DNA of 64,000 nt, from positions 62,001 to 126,000 of the forward strand of contig CANGBB010000003.1 of the NCBI GenBank assembly GCA_947452065.1, written 5' to 3'. A model generated the notes under the pieces. That model did no database searches. It worked only from the letters and a program-made list of their open reading frames with translations, and was not told the origin of the DNA. Of the stretch, positions 53,985 through 63,778 are shown in pieces. Origin of the DNA: Gammaproteobacteria bacterium (lineage in GTDB: Bacteria > Pseudomonadota > Gammaproteobacteria > Steroidobacterales > Steroidobacteraceae). Position 1 is the stretch's first letter; each line of letters starts with the position of its first letter. The translations under genes were made by a program, and so were the position numbers.

Positions 53985-55283
53985 TCAGCCGCGCTTATCG
54001 ATCGCGGTGTAGTCGCGCAGCGTAGGCCCGGTGTAGAGCTGACGCGGACGACCGATGCGCATGCTCGGATCGCCGATCATCTCCAGCCAATGCGACACCC
54101 AGCCGACAGTACGGGCAATCGCAAACATCACGGTGAACATCGAGCGCGGGATATTCAGCGCGCTGTAGATGATGCCGGAGTAGAAGTCGACGTTCGGGTA
54201 GAGCTTGCGCGCGACGAAGTACTCGTCCTTGAGCGCGATTTCCTCAAGGCGCAGAGCCAGCTCGAACAGCGGGTTGTCCGCGCGGCCGAGCTTCTCGAGA
54301 ACCTTGTAGCACATCTCGCGGATGATCTTGGCGCGCGGGTCAAAGTTCTTGTAAACGCGGTGGCCGAAGCCCATCAGCTTGAAGTGGCTGTTCTTGTCCT
54401 TGGCCATGGCCAAGTACTTTGGAATGTTGTCGACGCTGCCGATCTGCTCGAGCATCGAGAGCACGGCCTCGTTGGCGCCGCCGTGCGCCGGGCCCCACAG
54501 CGCTGAAACGCCGGCCGAGATCGCTGAGTACGGGTTCGCGCCGGTGCTGCCCGCCAGGCGCACGGTCGAGGTGCTGGCGTTCTGCTCATGATCGGCATGC
54601 AGGATGAACAACAGGTCGAGCGCCTGGGCGGCGACCGGATCCACGCGATACGGCTCACACGGCACCGCGAAGAACATGTTCAGCATGTTCGAGCAGTAGT
54701 CGAGATCGTTGCGCGGATAGATGAAGGGCTGACCCTGCGCATGCTTGTGCGCCGCCGCCGCGATCGTGGGGATCTTGGCGATGATGCGGTGGGAGAAGAT
54801 CTCCCGATGACGCGGGTTATTGATGTCCATCGAGTCGTGATAGAACGCCGACATCGATCCCACCACGGCTGAGACCATCGCCATCGGATGGGCGTTGTGG
54901 TGGAAGCCGTTGAAGAAGCGCAGCAACGACTCATTGATCATCGTGTGGCGCGAAATACTGGTCACGAAACCCTGCAGCTGCGATTCATTCGGCAGCTCGC
55001 CGTGGAGCAGCAGGTAGGCAACCTCCATGAAGGAGCTCTTCGCGGCCAGTTGTTCAACCGGATAGCCGCGGTAGAGGAGGATGCCCTTGTCACCGTCGAT
55101 GTAGGTGATCTTGCTCTCGCAGCTCGCCGTTACGCCGAAGGCGGGATCAAAGGTGAATACACCGTGATCCTTGGTGATGCTGCCGATGTCGATGACATCG
55201 GGCCCGATGGTGCCACTACGCACCGGCAGGCCGGTTTTAACGCCCGTTGCGGGATTGCTGAGTTCGAATGTCTTGGTGTTCAT
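53985..55283 (-). CDS. gltA: citrate synthase
   Basis: A 432-residue hexameric-type citrate synthase that condenses acetyl-CoA with oxaloacetate at the entry of the TCA cycle. Conserved blocks include [37 protein letters not shown] (catalytic His), [16 protein letters not shown] (second His) and the Asp in [16 protein letters not shown]. It is monocistronic; upstream to rpmE there are 126 bases with no clear consensus promoter. Confidence 0.97.
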   Translation of the reverse strand: MNTKTFELSNPATGVKTGLPVRSGTIGPDVIDIGSITKDHGVFTFDPAFGVTASCESKITYIDGDKGILLYRGYPVEQLAAKSSFMEVAYLLLHGELPNESQLQGFVTSISRHTMINESLLRFFNGFHHNAHPMAMVSAVVGSMSAFYHDSMDINNPRHREIFSHRIIAKIPTIAAAAHKHAQGQPFIYPRNDLDYCSNMLNMFFAVPCEPYRVDPVAAQALDLLFILHADHEQNASTSTVRLAGSTGANPYSAISAGVSALWGPAHGGANEAVLSMLEQIGSVDNIPKYLAMAKDKNSHFKLMGFGHRVYKNFDPRAKIIREMCYKVLEKLGRADNPLFELALRLEEIALKDEYFVARKLYPNVDFYSGIIYSALNIPRSMFTVMFAIARTVGWVSHWLEMIGDPSMRIGRPRQLYTGPTLRDYTAIDKRG

Positions 55284-55409
55284 CGGTCGCGCAGCGTTAC
55301 ATGGTCAGCGTGGCGAATCAAGCCACCCGCGATGGGAAATCATCACAGAAACGGCCGACCGCGGGCTGCACCAACTTGTGACAGATCCCGCGGCGGCGCG
55401 ACGCAGCGC

Positions 55410-55622
55410 TCAGCGATTCGCGGCGGCGGCGTACTTCTTGCGGAACTTGTCGACGCGACCGGCCGTGTCCAGCATCTTCTGCTTGCCCGTGTAGAACGGG
55501 TGGCAGCTGGCGCAAACGTCGACGCTCAGGTCCTTGCCCACGGTCGAACGGGTCTGGAACTGGTTGCCGCAGCTGCAGGAGACCGTGATCTCGGTGTATT
55601 CGGGATGGATATTGGCTTTCAT
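55410..55622 (-). CDS. rpmE: 50S ribosomal protein L31 (zinc form)
   Basis: A 70-residue ribosomal protein. The zinc site is complete: C16 and C18 in SCSCGN, C37 and C40 in [11 protein letters not shown], marking the C+ form used when zinc is available. The start is ATG 55622 ([11 protein letters not shown]). The gene stands alone between gltA and the long non-coding gap. Confidence 0.95.
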   Translation of the reverse strand: MKANIHPEYTEITVSCSCGNQFQTRSTVGKDLSVDVCASCHPFYTGKQKMLDTAGRVDKFRKKYAAAANR

Positions 55623-55728
55623 GTCTGCCACTTGCGCCTTACGGCTGCGATCGGAATTGGTAGAAGGGCCGCGGAGTCTAGCGATCGCGGCCGCGACTCT
55701 CAAGGGCTGCGACTGCGGGGAGTGCGTA

Positions 55729-55751
55729 TTGTCCACAGTTTCTGTGGATAA
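55729..55751. promoter_or_regulatory. inverted pair of DnaA boxes
   Basis: TTGTCCACA (55729-55737, one mismatch to TTATCCACA) and TGTGGATAA (55743-55751, exact on the minus strand) face each other across five bases. Their inner parts also form a 7-bp hairpin (TCCACAG / CTGTGGA). Confidence 0.5.
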
Positions 55752-55933
55752 GTCTGTGGGCAATCCACTGTCGTGGCCAAAATTCCGCGGCTTTTATTGC
55801 ATTTCTGTTGCGATGTGTAATTTTTGTCCAGACAAATTGTTCTTATAAAAACAATGAGTTATGGAGATGATATGGAGTTGGGTTTATCAAGCTGGCCGTA
55901 ATGGACTGATTCGTGGCCGCCGTCGGCGGGGGT

Positions 55934-55942
55934 TGTGCATAA
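55934..55942 (-). promoter_or_regulatory. DnaA box, single
   Basis: TGTGCATAA on the plus strand is TTATGCACA on the minus strand, an exact match to the TTATNCACA consensus. It lies about 180 bases from the inverted pair, on the other side of the AT-rich block. Confidence 0.45.
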
Positions 55943-56013
55943 AAGGGCTGGCGCCGCAGCAAATGTTCTAAGTTGTCGGCCTTGCTGAGGTTTTGACCCC
56001 CTGCGGGGAGCCC

Positions 56014-57174
56014 TCAACGCCTTGGGGGCGCCATGAACTCCATCAGCATCTCATTCAGAAACTGTCGTCCGAGAGATGTCGGACGACACGCCGAACCATC
56101 GGTCGTCAGCAGACCGCGCCGTGTCAGGCGTCCAACCGGTTCCACCACGGCGTCCCAAGCAAGACCGGTACGGGCTTCAAAAAGCGTCGTGGTAAAGCCA
56201 TCGGTCAGCCGCAGCGCGTTCATCATGAATTCGAATGGCAGGTCACTGACCGGCACATCCCGTGACGGCGGCAAACCTGCGGCGCCGCGCGCCATGTAAC
56301 GCCGCGGCTCGCGTTCACGCGTCGTGCGCTGAATCAGACCCGTCGAGGGATCGGTGAGTTTGCCGTGCGCACCGGCACCAACACCAAGATAGTCGCCAAA
56401 TTGCCAGTAATTCAGATTGTGGGTGCAGCGACGACCATCGCGCGCAAAGGCGGCCACTTCGTACTGCGCAAAGCCAGCGGTGGCTAGCAGCTCCTGACAG
56501 CGCTCCTGCATGTCGGCGGCCGTGTCATGGGTGGGCAAACCCTCTGGAGGGCGGCCTCCAAACACCGTGCCGGGCTCCAGTGTCAGCTGATAGTGCGAGA
56601 GATGTGCAGGTTCAAGTGCCAGCGCAGCCCTGACATCCGCCAGCGCTTGGTCGGAGTTCTGGCCTGGCAGCCCCACCATCAGATCCAGATTGAAATTATC
56701 CAGACCGGCAGCATGCAGTTCGGTGGCTGCCCGACGCGTCTCATCCGCTGAATGGATGCGGCCGAGCGCGGCCAGCAGCTGCGGTTGGAAGCTCTGCGCG
56801 CCCAGCGATACGCGGTTAATTCCAGCGGCACGATATTCAGCGAATCGCCCGCGCTCGATGGTTCCCGGATTGGCCTCGAGCGTCACTTCGCTGCAGGCAC
56901 TCAGATCGAGGAGCTTGCGTGTTGTCTCCAGCAGCCTCGCCACCGCTTCCGGCGGCATCAGGCTGGGCGTTCCTCCGCCGATGAAGAGACTGACTACCGA
57001 CCGGCCGGCAACGCCCGGAGCCTGTATCTCCAGGTCTGCATACAACGCCGAAAGATAGGCCTCAACCGGTGCCTGCTCCTGCACCGCATGCGAGTTGAAG
57101 TCACAGTAGGGGCACTTGCGCACGCACCACGGGAAGTGAAGGTACAGCGCCAGCGGCGGAGGGCTCAGCGCCAT
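56014..57174 (-). CDS. hemW: heme chaperone HemW (radical SAM)
   Basis: A 386-residue radical SAM protein of the HemW (formerly HemN-like) group that inserts heme into respiratory enzymes. The cluster motif is FPWCVRKCPYCDF, with the extra Cys spacing of HemW. SLFIGGGTPSLMPPEAVARL and LEANPGTIERGRFAEY follow, with the C-terminal HemN domain from about residue 300. Its start lies inside the end of rdgB (10-base overlap), a common pairing. Confidence 0.93.
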   Translation of the reverse strand: MALSPPPLALYLHFPWCVRKCPYCDFNSHAVQEQAPVEAYLSALYADLEIQAPGVAGRSVVSLFIGGGTPSLMPPEAVARLLETTRKLLDLSACSEVTLEANPGTIERGRFAEYRAAGINRVSLGAQSFQPQLLAALGRIHSADETRRAATELHAAGLDNFNLDLMVGLPGQNSDQALADVRAALALEPAHLSHYQLTLEPGTVFGGRPPEGLPTHDTAADMQERCQELLATAGFAQYEVAAFARDGRRCTHNLNYWQFGDYLGVGAGAHGKLTDPSTGLIQRTTREREPRRYMARGAAGLPPSRDVPVSDLPFEFMMNALRLTDGFTTTLFEARTGLAWDAVVEPVGRLTRRGLLTTDGSACRPTSLGRQFLNEMLMEFMAPPRR

Positions 57175-57770
57175 GACTCCTGTCCGGCTGCCAACAACGC
57201 GGCCAGTGAGCGCAGCGCCTGGCCACGATGACTGAGCCGATTTTTCTCTTCCGCAGGTAGCTGCGCCACGGTCACGGCCAAACCTTCTGGAATGAAATAG
57301 GGGTCATAGCCGAATCCGCCCGTGCCAATGGCCGAGCGACCGATGCGGCCGCGCCATTCACCATGCGCGAACAGTGGGGCTGGATCATTGGGGCCGCGCA
57401 CCAACGCCAGCACGCAGCGATAACGCGCTCCGCGGCGCTCGTCGGGAACTGCCTGCAGATCCTCAAGCAGCCGTGCGTTGTTATCGGCGTCGCTGGCCTG
57501 CTCGCCCGCGTACCGCGCCGAACGAACGCCGGGTGCGCCACCGAGCGCATCGACCTCAAGACCTGAATCATCGGCCAACGCCGGAAGGCCTGTGCATTGG
57601 GCTGCGTAGGCTGCTTTAAGCAGCGCATTGGCGGCAAAGCTGGCGCCGGTTTCAGGCGGCGAATCGACACCGAGCTGCGACTGCAGAAGCAACTCCATGC
57701 CAAAGGGAGCAAGCAGCGCGGCAAACTCCCGTTGCTTGCCGGGATTAGACGTTGCCAGTACCACGCGCAT
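57165..57770 (-). CDS. rdgB: XTP/dITP diphosphatase
   Basis: A 201-residue Ham1-type pyrophosphatase that removes non-canonical purine nucleotides such as dITP and XTP. The family motifs are LATSNPGKQREF, the metal site ALADDSGLEVDALGGAPGV, GTGGFGYDPYFIPEG and the C-terminal NRLSHRGQALRSL. The ATG at 57770 is ten bases after rph. Confidence 0.96.
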   Translation of the reverse strand: MRVVLATSNPGKQREFAALLAPFGMELLLQSQLGVDSPPETGASFAANALLKAAYAAQCTGLPALADDSGLEVDALGGAPGVRSARYAGEQASDADNNARLLEDLQAVPDERRGARYRCVLALVRGPNDPAPLFAHGEWRGRIGRSAIGTGGFGYDPYFIPEGLAVTVAQLPAEEKNRLSHRGQALRSLAALLAAGQESWR

Positions 57771-57780
57771 CGCGGGGCCT

Positions 57781-58503
57781 TCAGTCGTTGAGCGCCTGCA
57801 TTTGCAGCGCGCACAGTTCACTGATGCCACCGGCTGCCAAATTCAGCAGCACATCCAGTTCATGGCGGCGGAAGGCATGCCCCTCGGCAGTGCCCTGCAC
57901 TTCGATGAAAGCGCCGCCGTTGTTCATGACGACGTTCATGTCAGTCTCGGCCACAGAGTCCTCGGCGTATTCGAGATCCAACACCGGGACACCACCTACG
58001 ATGCCGACGGAAACCGCTGCCACTTGCCCATGGAGCGGCGATTCGGAGAGCGCGCCGCGACGGCGCAGGGATTCGATGGCATCGGCCAGTGCAACGAAAC
58101 TGCCGGTGATTGCAGCGGTGCGCGTGCCGCCATCGGCCTGCAGCACATCGCAATCGACGGTGACGGTGCGCTCGCCCAGCGCGCGCATGTCCACTACGGC
58201 GCGCAGCGAACGACCAATCAGCCGCTGAATTTCCTGTGTACGGCCGGTCTGCTTGCCGCGTGCCGCCTCGCGCGCGGAGCGCGTGTGCGTGGCACGAGGC
58301 AGCATGCCGTATTCGGCAGTGACCCAGCCCTGACCCTTGCCGCGCAGGAAGCCGGGCACGGACTCTTCGACCGACGCTGTGCACAGCACGCGGGTGTTGC
58401 CAAACTCCACGAGCACCGAACCTTCAGCGTAACGCGTGAAGTCACGGGTGAAACGGATCGGTCGTAATTGGTCGGCCGCACGGCCGCCGGGGCGTGTATT
58501 CAT
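57781..58503 (-). CDS. rph: ribonuclease PH
   Basis: A 240-residue phosphorolytic 3'-5' exoribonuclease that trims tRNA precursors. Features are [80 protein letters not shown], and the C-terminal [20 protein letters not shown]. The domain is full length. The ATG at 58503 is four bases after the PP2C gene. Confidence 0.97.
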   Translation of the reverse strand: MNTRPGGRAADQLRPIRFTRDFTRYAEGSVLVEFGNTRVLCTASVEESVPGFLRGKGQGWVTAEYGMLPRATHTRSAREAARGKQTGRTQEIQRLIGRSLRAVVDMRALGERTVTVDCDVLQADGGTRTAAITGSFVALADAIESLRRRGALSESPLHGQVAAVSVGIVGGVPVLDLEYAEDSVAETDMNVVMNNGGAFIEVQGTAEGHAFRRHELDVLLNLAAGGISELCALQMQALND

Positions 58504-58507
58504 GGTT

Positions 58508-59251
58508 TCAATCCTGGCATCGCAGCGCGACGGCTGATGTGTTGTCTGCAATCGATCCGCCGGCCTCGACTGCGCGCTGCGCAAGCCGATACAACAAGTC
58601 CGACAGTTTCTGATCCGGCGCGCTGAGCGATAGCGCGATCTGCTCTTCAGCAATATTGCCCCACAGGCCATCGGTGCATACCAGCAGCACATCGCCGGCA
58701 CGCAACACATTGCGATGGCTGAGCGTCATCTCAGGCAGCAGAGATTCACCACCGAGACAGGACTCGACGAAGTTGCGCATCGGATGTCCCTGAATCTGGC
58801 TCTGGGCGATCCGCCCCTCTCGCAGCAGGAATTCGACATGGCTGTGATCGCGGGTACGCGTCAAGACGGCACCGTTGCGCAAGTGATAGACGCGGGTATC
58901 GCCGACATGGGCCCAATACGCAGAGTCCGCGACGGTCAGGAGCGCCGCAGACGTGGCCCGCGGCCGCTCTTCGACGGGCGATGCCGCACCAAACCGGACC
59001 AATTGCTCATGCGCCGCACCCATGGCTAGGTGAAGAAAGCCGAGCGGATCGATCAGCGGCTGCTCGACACTAAGATAGCGTTCGCAGAGCGTACGAACCG
59101 CGATCTCGGCAGCCTGCTCGCCGCCGCGGTGTCCGCCCACTCCATCGCAGACCACAACGAATGTGCCGTGCTCACTCTGGAGGCTGACCACCCGGTCCTG
59201 ATTGGAGTCCCGCGCTCCGACGAGGCTGATTTCCGACTTCTCAAAACGCAA
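58508..59251 (-). CDS. PP2C-type serine/threonine phosphatase
   Basis: A 247-residue single-domain phosphatase. PP2C metal residues are in [38 protein letters not shown] and DNTSAVAL, and the [14 protein letters not shown] strand is typical. The start is a TTG (59249-59251), since no early ATG or GTG exists in the frame. It heads the PP2C-rph-rdgB-hemW transcript. No partner Ser/Thr kinase gene is in the window. Confidence 0.9.
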   Translation of the reverse strand: MRFEKSEISLVGARDSNQDRVVSLQSEHGTFVVVCDGVGGHRGGEQAAEIAVRTLCERYLSVEQPLIDPLGFLHLAMGAAHEQLVRFGAASPVEERPRATSAALLTVADSAYWAHVGDTRVYHLRNGAVLTRTRDHSHVEFLLREGRIAQSQIQGHPMRNFVESCLGGESLLPEMTLSHRNVLRAGDVLLVCTDGLWGNIAEEQIALSLSAPDQKLSDLLYRLAQRAVEAGGSIADNTSAVALRCQD

Positions 59252-59308
59252 TCAGATCACCCGTGCAGCGCATTCCATCGCTTTTGGCTAAACTGCACCG
59301 CATAGTAA

Positions 59309-60178
59309 ATGAAGTTAGCCAGCATGACAGGTTTTGCGCGAGTCGAAGCCAGCGGCGCCTGGGGCACGCTGGTCTGCGAATTGCGCAGCGTGAACCACCG
59401 CTTCCTCGACGTCTCGTTGCGTCTGCCGGATAGCTGCCGCTCGCTCGAAAGCGAGCTGCGCTCCCGCCTGCAGTCGGGCCTGCGTCGCGGCAAGGTGGAT
59501 TGCACCGTTCAGCACCGCCCGCAGGCCGCGGCGGCCGGCGCCTTGGAAATCGACGAGACTCTGCTCAGCCAGCTACTCGCTGCCGCGCGACGGGTCACAG
59601 ACTCAACGCCCGCGCAGGCACACATCAATGCCGTAGACGTACTGCGCTGGCCAGGTGTCGTTCGCGAAGACACGACGGCCCTCGAGGCCCTGCCCGCTGC
59701 GGCCAGCGATCTGCTCGACAAAGCGCTGCGCGAGCTGCAGCAGGCGCGGCTGCGCGAAGGTGCGCGGCTGGCCGCGTTGATTGAGCAACGCTGCGAATCG
59801 CTGAGCACCCTGGTCAACGAAGTACGTACCCGCCTGCCTGAGATTCATCAAAAGGTGCGCGCGCGACTTGAGGAACGGCTGGGCGAACTGGGCGGCGACC
59901 TCAATCAGGACCGACTCGAGCAGGAAATCGTGCTGCTGCTGCAGCGGCTGGACGTTGCCGAGGAATTGGATCGCCTCGTTGGGCACATCACCGAGGCGCG
60001 GCGCACGCTGGATGCTCCCGAGCCCGCCGGGCGTCGGCTCGACTTCCTGCTGCAGGAATTCAACCGCGAAGCGAATACGCTGTCGTCCAAGTCTCAGGAT
60101 CTGGAGACCACCCGCGCTGCAGTCGAGATGAAGGTTCTGATCGAGCAGATGCGTGAACAGGTGCAGAACATCGAGTAG
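59309..60178 (+). CDS. yicC: YicC family endoribonuclease
   Basis: A 289-residue protein of the YicC family: N-terminal MTGFARVEASGAWGTLVCEL and RSVNHRFLDVSLRLP, C-terminal DUF1732 region (LDFLLQEFNREANTLSSKSQ and AVEMKVLIEQMREQVQNIE). E. coli YicC is an endoribonuclease affecting small-RNA turnover. It starts at ATG 59309 (or 59324) and is divergent from the PP2C gene over 57 bases. gmk follows after 19 bases, the conserved order. Confidence 0.93.
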   Translation: MKLASMTGFARVEASGAWGTLVCELRSVNHRFLDVSLRLPDSCRSLESELRSRLQSGLRRGKVDCTVQHRPQAAAAGALEIDETLLSQLLAAARRVTDSTPAQAHINAVDVLRWPGVVREDTTALEALPAAASDLLDKALRELQQARLREGARLAALIEQRCESLSTLVNEVRTRLPEIHQKVRARLEERLGELGGDLNQDRLEQEIVLLLQRLDVAEELDRLVGHITEARRTLDAPEPAGRRLDFLLQEFNREANTLSSKSQDLETTRAAVEMKVLIEQMREQVQNIE

Positions 60179-60197
60179 TGCATAAAGTTCTGACCCG

Positions 60198-60815
60198 ATG
60201 AATCGCCCCACCCGACTTTATGTGATCTCCGCGCCCTCCGGAGCTGGCAAGACCAGCCTGTGCAAGGCGCTGCTCGCGAAATCACCGTCACTGTGCGTGT
60301 CGGTCTCGCACACCACGCGCGCCCAACGCTCCAACGAGCAGGACGGACGGGACTATCACTTCATTTCGGTACCGGAGTTTCAGCGACTGCGCGCAGCCGG
60401 TGCCTTCCTCGAATCCGCCCAGGTCTTCGACAATTACTACGGCACCGGCCGGGATCAGGTGGGCGCGCTGCTGGCCAGCGGGCGTGATGTGCTGCTGGAA
60501 ATCGACTGGCAGGGCGCGCGGCAGGTGCGCGCAGCACAGCCGGACTGCATCAGCATCTTCATCCTGCCACCATCGCGCGCAGAACTGGAGCGGCGGCTAC
60601 GGAGCCGCCTGACGGACAGCGACGAGGTCATCGCCCGCCGGCTGCGCGACGCGGCCAGCGATATGTCGCACTGCCCGGAATTCGACTTTGCGGTGGTCAA
60701 CGACCAATTCGAGACGGCGCTGGCCCAGCTGCAGGACATTATCGGCGGCCGCGGGGCGTCCCTGCGGAGCGATCGCCCGGAACTGGCGCCTCTTCTGGCG
60801 CAATTGGTGGCTTAA
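60198..60815 (+). CDS. gmk: guanylate kinase
   Basis: A 205-residue kinase that phosphorylates GMP to GDP. The P-loop is [11 protein letters not shown], the GMP-binding region contains [20 protein letters not shown], and the lid contains [15 protein letters not shown]. It leads into rpoZ-spoT, so guanine nucleotide supply and (p)ppGpp metabolism are neighbours. Confidence 0.97.
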   Translation: MNRPTRLYVISAPSGAGKTSLCKALLAKSPSLCVSVSHTTRAQRSNEQDGRDYHFISVPEFQRLRAAGAFLESAQVFDNYYGTGRDQVGALLASGRDVLLEIDWQGARQVRAAQPDCISIFILPPSRAELERRLRSRLTDSDEVIARRLRDAASDMSHCPEFDFAVVNDQFETALAQLQDIIGGRGASLRSDRPELAPLLAQLVA

Positions 60816-60877
60816 GCAGCGGTTTTGCCTTAATATTCGGGTCCAAATCCCGTTTTGAATTTCAGGAAAGAGCCGCC

Positions 60878-61162
60878 ATGGCCCGAGTCACCGTCGAAGA
60901 CTGTCTGCAGAACGTCGATAACCTGTTCGAGCTGGTGCTGCTGGCCTCCCAGCGCGCCCGTCGCATCGCTAACGGTGCCGAAGCTGCCGTACCTCTGGAA
61001 AACGACAAGCCCACGGTGGTGGCGCTGCGTGAGATCGCCGCTGGCATGGTGACCCCGGAAATGCTGCGTGAGCCGGAGCCCGAGCCGCCACCAGTACCGG
61101 AGCTGGAGCAGGACGTTGGTTTCCGGGCACCGCAGTTTGGCCTGATGGACCGGGACGACTGA
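60878..61162 (+). CDS. rpoZ: RNA polymerase omega subunit
   Basis: A 94-residue protein with the omega motif [28 protein letters not shown] and [15 protein letters not shown], followed by an acidic Pro-rich tail. Omega helps assemble RNA polymerase and forms part of the ppGpp-binding site. AGGAAAGAG lies upstream of the ATG at 60878. spoT follows after 40 bases. Confidence 0.96.
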   Translation: MARVTVEDCLQNVDNLFELVLLASQRARRIANGAEAAVPLENDKPTVVALREIAAGMVTPEMLREPEPEPPPVPELEQDVGFRAPQFGLMDRDD

Positions 61163-61202
61163 AGAGCGGATGGCTGAGCGGTGAGCTAGCCAAAGAGAAC
61201 CC

Positions 61203-63386
61203 ATGGACTATGCGTCGACGATTCTGGGACTGCTCCCCGGCAACCGACGCACCCCGGGGCTGAAGGAGCTGCTGGCTCGCGTCAGCACCTACCTGCCCCC
61301 GGATCAGGTCAAGAGAATCAGCGAGGCCGCCGAGTTTGGGGCCACCGCTCACCAGGGCCAGAAGCGCGCCTCGGGCGAGCCCTACATCACACACCCGGTA
61401 GCAGCGGCGGAAATACTCGCCGAACTGCATCTCGACGCCGACACCATCATCGGCGCCATCCTCCACGACGTCATCGAAGACACGCCGATCGCCAAGGAAG
61501 AACTGGCAGCGCGCTTCGGTCAGGACGTGGCATCCATCGTCGACGGTGTCACCAAACTCGACCACCTCCAGTTTCGCAACCGTGCCGAAGCGCAGGCGGA
61601 GAGCTTCCGCAAGATGCTGCTGGCAATGGTGCAGGATCTGCGCGTGATGCTGGTCAAACTGGCTGACCGCACACACAACCTGCGCACCATCGATGCGATG
61701 TCACCGATCAAGCGTCGACAGACGGCGCGCGAGACGCTCGACATCTACGCACCGGTCGCCGAACGGCTCGGCCTCTACAACATGAAGCTGGAGCTCGAGG
61801 ATCTGGGGTTCCGCGCACTCTATCCGCAGCGCTACCGGGTCATTGGGCGCGCACTGAAGCGGGCCCGCGGCAACCAGAAAGAGTTCTTGGCGAAGATCCG
61901 TGATCAGCTCGACGCGGCACTGAAGAAAGCCGGGATCGCAGCCAAGGTAGAAGCGCGCGAGAAACATCTGTACAGCATTTACAAGAAGATGCTGCGCAAG
62001 CACGCACCTCTTTCGGAGATTGTTGACGTCTACGGGTTGCGCATCATCGTGGATACCGTGGACACCTGCTATCGCACGCTCGGCGTTGTGCATAGCGTGC
62101 ATCGTCCGATGCCTGGGCGCTTCAAGGATTACATCGCGATTCCGCGCGTCAACGGTTACCAGTCGCTCCACACAACTTTGTTCGGCCCCAACGGCGTGCC
62201 GATCGAAGTGCAGATGCGCACAGTCGATATGGATCGCGTAGCCGAATCTGGCGTCGCGGCACACTGGAAGTACAAGGAAGATTCGAGCGAGGGATCAGCG
62301 CAGCAGGAGCGGGCTCGCGCCTGGCTGACGGCACTGGTCGAAATGCAGGACGGGGGCAATCCGGAAGAATTCATCGAGAGCGTCAAGGTTGACCTGTTTC
62401 CGGATAAGGTCTACGTCTTTACGCCCAAGGGCGAAATCCTGCGCCTGCCGCGCGGCGCAACCGTAGTGGATTTCGCCTATGCGGTGCACACCGACGTCGG
62501 CAACCGATGCGTCGCTGCCAAAGTGGATCGCAGGCTTGCACCGCTCCGTCAGTTGCTGCGCAATGGCCAGCAGGTACAGATCATCACCGCCAAGGGCGCG
62601 AATCCAAATCCGGCGTGGGTCAACTTCGTCGTGACCGCGAAGGCGCGCACTGCCATCCGACACTATCTAAAGAACCTGCGGCAGAGCGAGGCCGTCGACC
62701 TCGGCCGCAGACTGCTGCGTCAGGCCCTGATCGAATTCGATCTCAAGCTCGAATCTCTACCCGAGGCACAGATGCAATCCGCCTTGGACGATTTCGGTCT
62801 TCTCAACAGCGATGAACTGTTCGAGAAGATCGGACTGGGCGAACGACTGGCGCCGCTGGTAGCCCGCCGGCTGCTCTCCAGCGCAGGGATTCGCACCGGG
62901 GAGATCGCGGACTCCGGGCGCCCCGCGCTTAGCATCGCTGGCGCCGAAGGCTTGTTGATCACCTATGCGCACTGCTGCTATCCGATCCCCGGCGATTCCA
63001 TCATGGCATTCCTCAGCTCCGGCCGAGGCGTGGTGATCCATCGCGAGAGCTGCGGCAATGTGGAAGACTTTCATCGGCACCCGGAAAACTGGCTGCCAGT
63101 GGATTGGCAGCCTTCCACCGGTCGACTGTTCCTGTCGGAGCTGCGCGTGCAGAGCACGAACCGCATGGGTACGCTGGCGGCACTCTCGGCAGCGATTGCA
63201 GCGACGCAAACCAACATCAATCACGTGACCGTCGAAACCCACGATACCGAAACATCCGACATGGTGTTCGTGCTCGAAGTGCGAGACCGGCAGCATCTGG
63301 CGAAGATAGTGCGTATTCTTCACCGCATGCCCGATGTGCTGCGTGTGACGCGCACCATCGCAGCAACTCAGCGCAAAAAGGAGTAA
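61203..63386 (+). CDS. spoT: bifunctional (p)ppGpp synthetase/hydrolase SpoT
   Basis: A 727-residue RelA/SpoT homologue. The N-terminal HD hydrolase site is intact (H64 in [11 protein letters not shown]88-D89 in [10 protein letters not shown]). The synthetase domain has [22 protein letters not shown] and [19 protein letters not shown] domain ([20 protein letters not shown]), a conserved cysteine-containing stretch ([13 protein letters not shown]) and a C-terminal ACT domain (residues about 650-725) follow. It should make and degrade the alarmone. ridA follows after 8 bases. Confidence 0.97.
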   Translation: MDYASTILGLLPGNRRTPGLKELLARVSTYLPPDQVKRISEAAEFGATAHQGQKRASGEPYITHPVAAAEILAELHLDADTIIGAILHDVIEDTPIAKEELAARFGQDVASIVDGVTKLDHLQFRNRAEAQAESFRKMLLAMVQDLRVMLVKLADRTHNLRTIDAMSPIKRRQTARETLDIYAPVAERLGLYNMKLELEDLGFRALYPQRYRVIGRALKRARGNQKEFLAKIRDQLDAALKKAGIAAKVEAREKHLYSIYKKMLRKHAPLSEIVDVYGLRIIVDTVDTCYRTLGVVHSVHRPMPGRFKDYIAIPRVNGYQSLHTTLFGPNGVPIEVQMRTVDMDRVAESGVAAHWKYKEDSSEGSAQQERARAWLTALVEMQDGGNPEEFIESVKVDLFPDKVYVFTPKGEILRLPRGATVVDFAYAVHTDVGNRCVAAKVDRRLAPLRQLLRNGQQVQIITAKGANPNPAWVNFVVTAKARTAIRHYLKNLRQSEAVDLGRRLLRQALIEFDLKLESLPEAQMQSALDDFGLLNSDELFEKIGLGERLAPLVARRLLSSAGIRTGEIADSGRPALSIAGAEGLLITYAHCCYPIPGDSIMAFLSSGRGVVIHRESCGNVEDFHRHPENWLPVDWQPSTGRLFLSELRVQSTNRMGTLAALSAAIAATQTNINHVTVETHDTETSDMVFVLEVRDRQHLAKIVRILHRMPDVLRVTRTIAATQRKKE

Positions 63387-63394
63387 CTAAAGGC

Positions 63395-63778
63395 ATGAGC
63401 CGTTCGATCATCCACACCGATAACGCACCCAAGGCCATCGGTACTTATTCACAGGCGGTGCGCTGCGGCAACACCGTCTATGTCTCCGGGCAGATTCCCC
63501 TCGATCCAGTCACCGGCGCACTGGTGAGCGGAGATATCGACGCGGAGATTCGCCGTTCCTTCGACAATCTCGCCGCGATCGCAGCGGCTGCCGGCGGATC
63601 CCTCGCCAACGTCGTCAAGCTGTCTGTGTTCCTGACGGACCTGGCGCATTTCCCGCGGGTCAACGAGATCATGGCCACCTACTTCCAGCAACCCTACCCA
63701 GCCCGCGCCGCGGTGGGTGTCGCTGCATTGCCTCGTGGCGCACGCGTCGAGATGGAGTGCGTACTGGACCTGTCTTGA
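63395..63778 (+). CDS. ridA: RidA family enamine/imine deaminase
   Basis: A 127-residue YjgF/YER057c/UK114-family protein that hydrolyses reactive enamines and imines from PLP enzymes. Key parts are [48 protein letters not shown] and the substrate-binding Arg in [14 protein letters not shown]. It starts at ATG 63395. It sits in the usual spoT-ridA-recG order, and its stop overlaps the recG start. Confidence 0.95.
   Translation: MSRSIIHTDNAPKAIGTYSQAVRCGNTVYVSGQIPLDPVTGALVSGDIDAEIRRSFDNLAAIAAAAGGSLANVVKLSVFLTDLAHFPRVNEIMATYFQQPYPARAAVGVAALPRGARVEMECVLDLS

Larger units (their letters stand above)
55623..56013. other. 391-base gene-poor gap with an AT-rich block
   Basis: This is the longest stretch without a convincing gene. 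From about 55795 to 55900 it is markedly AT-rich against a GC-rich genome. It contains two exact DnaA-box consensus matches and one near match, a perfect palindrome TTTGTC-CA-GACAAA (55823-55836) and an inverted repeat ATTGTT/AACAAT (55836-55855). The rpmE promoter must lie at its left end. A 36-codon frame (55861-55971) is possible but lacks a good ribosome binding site. Confidence 0.6.
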
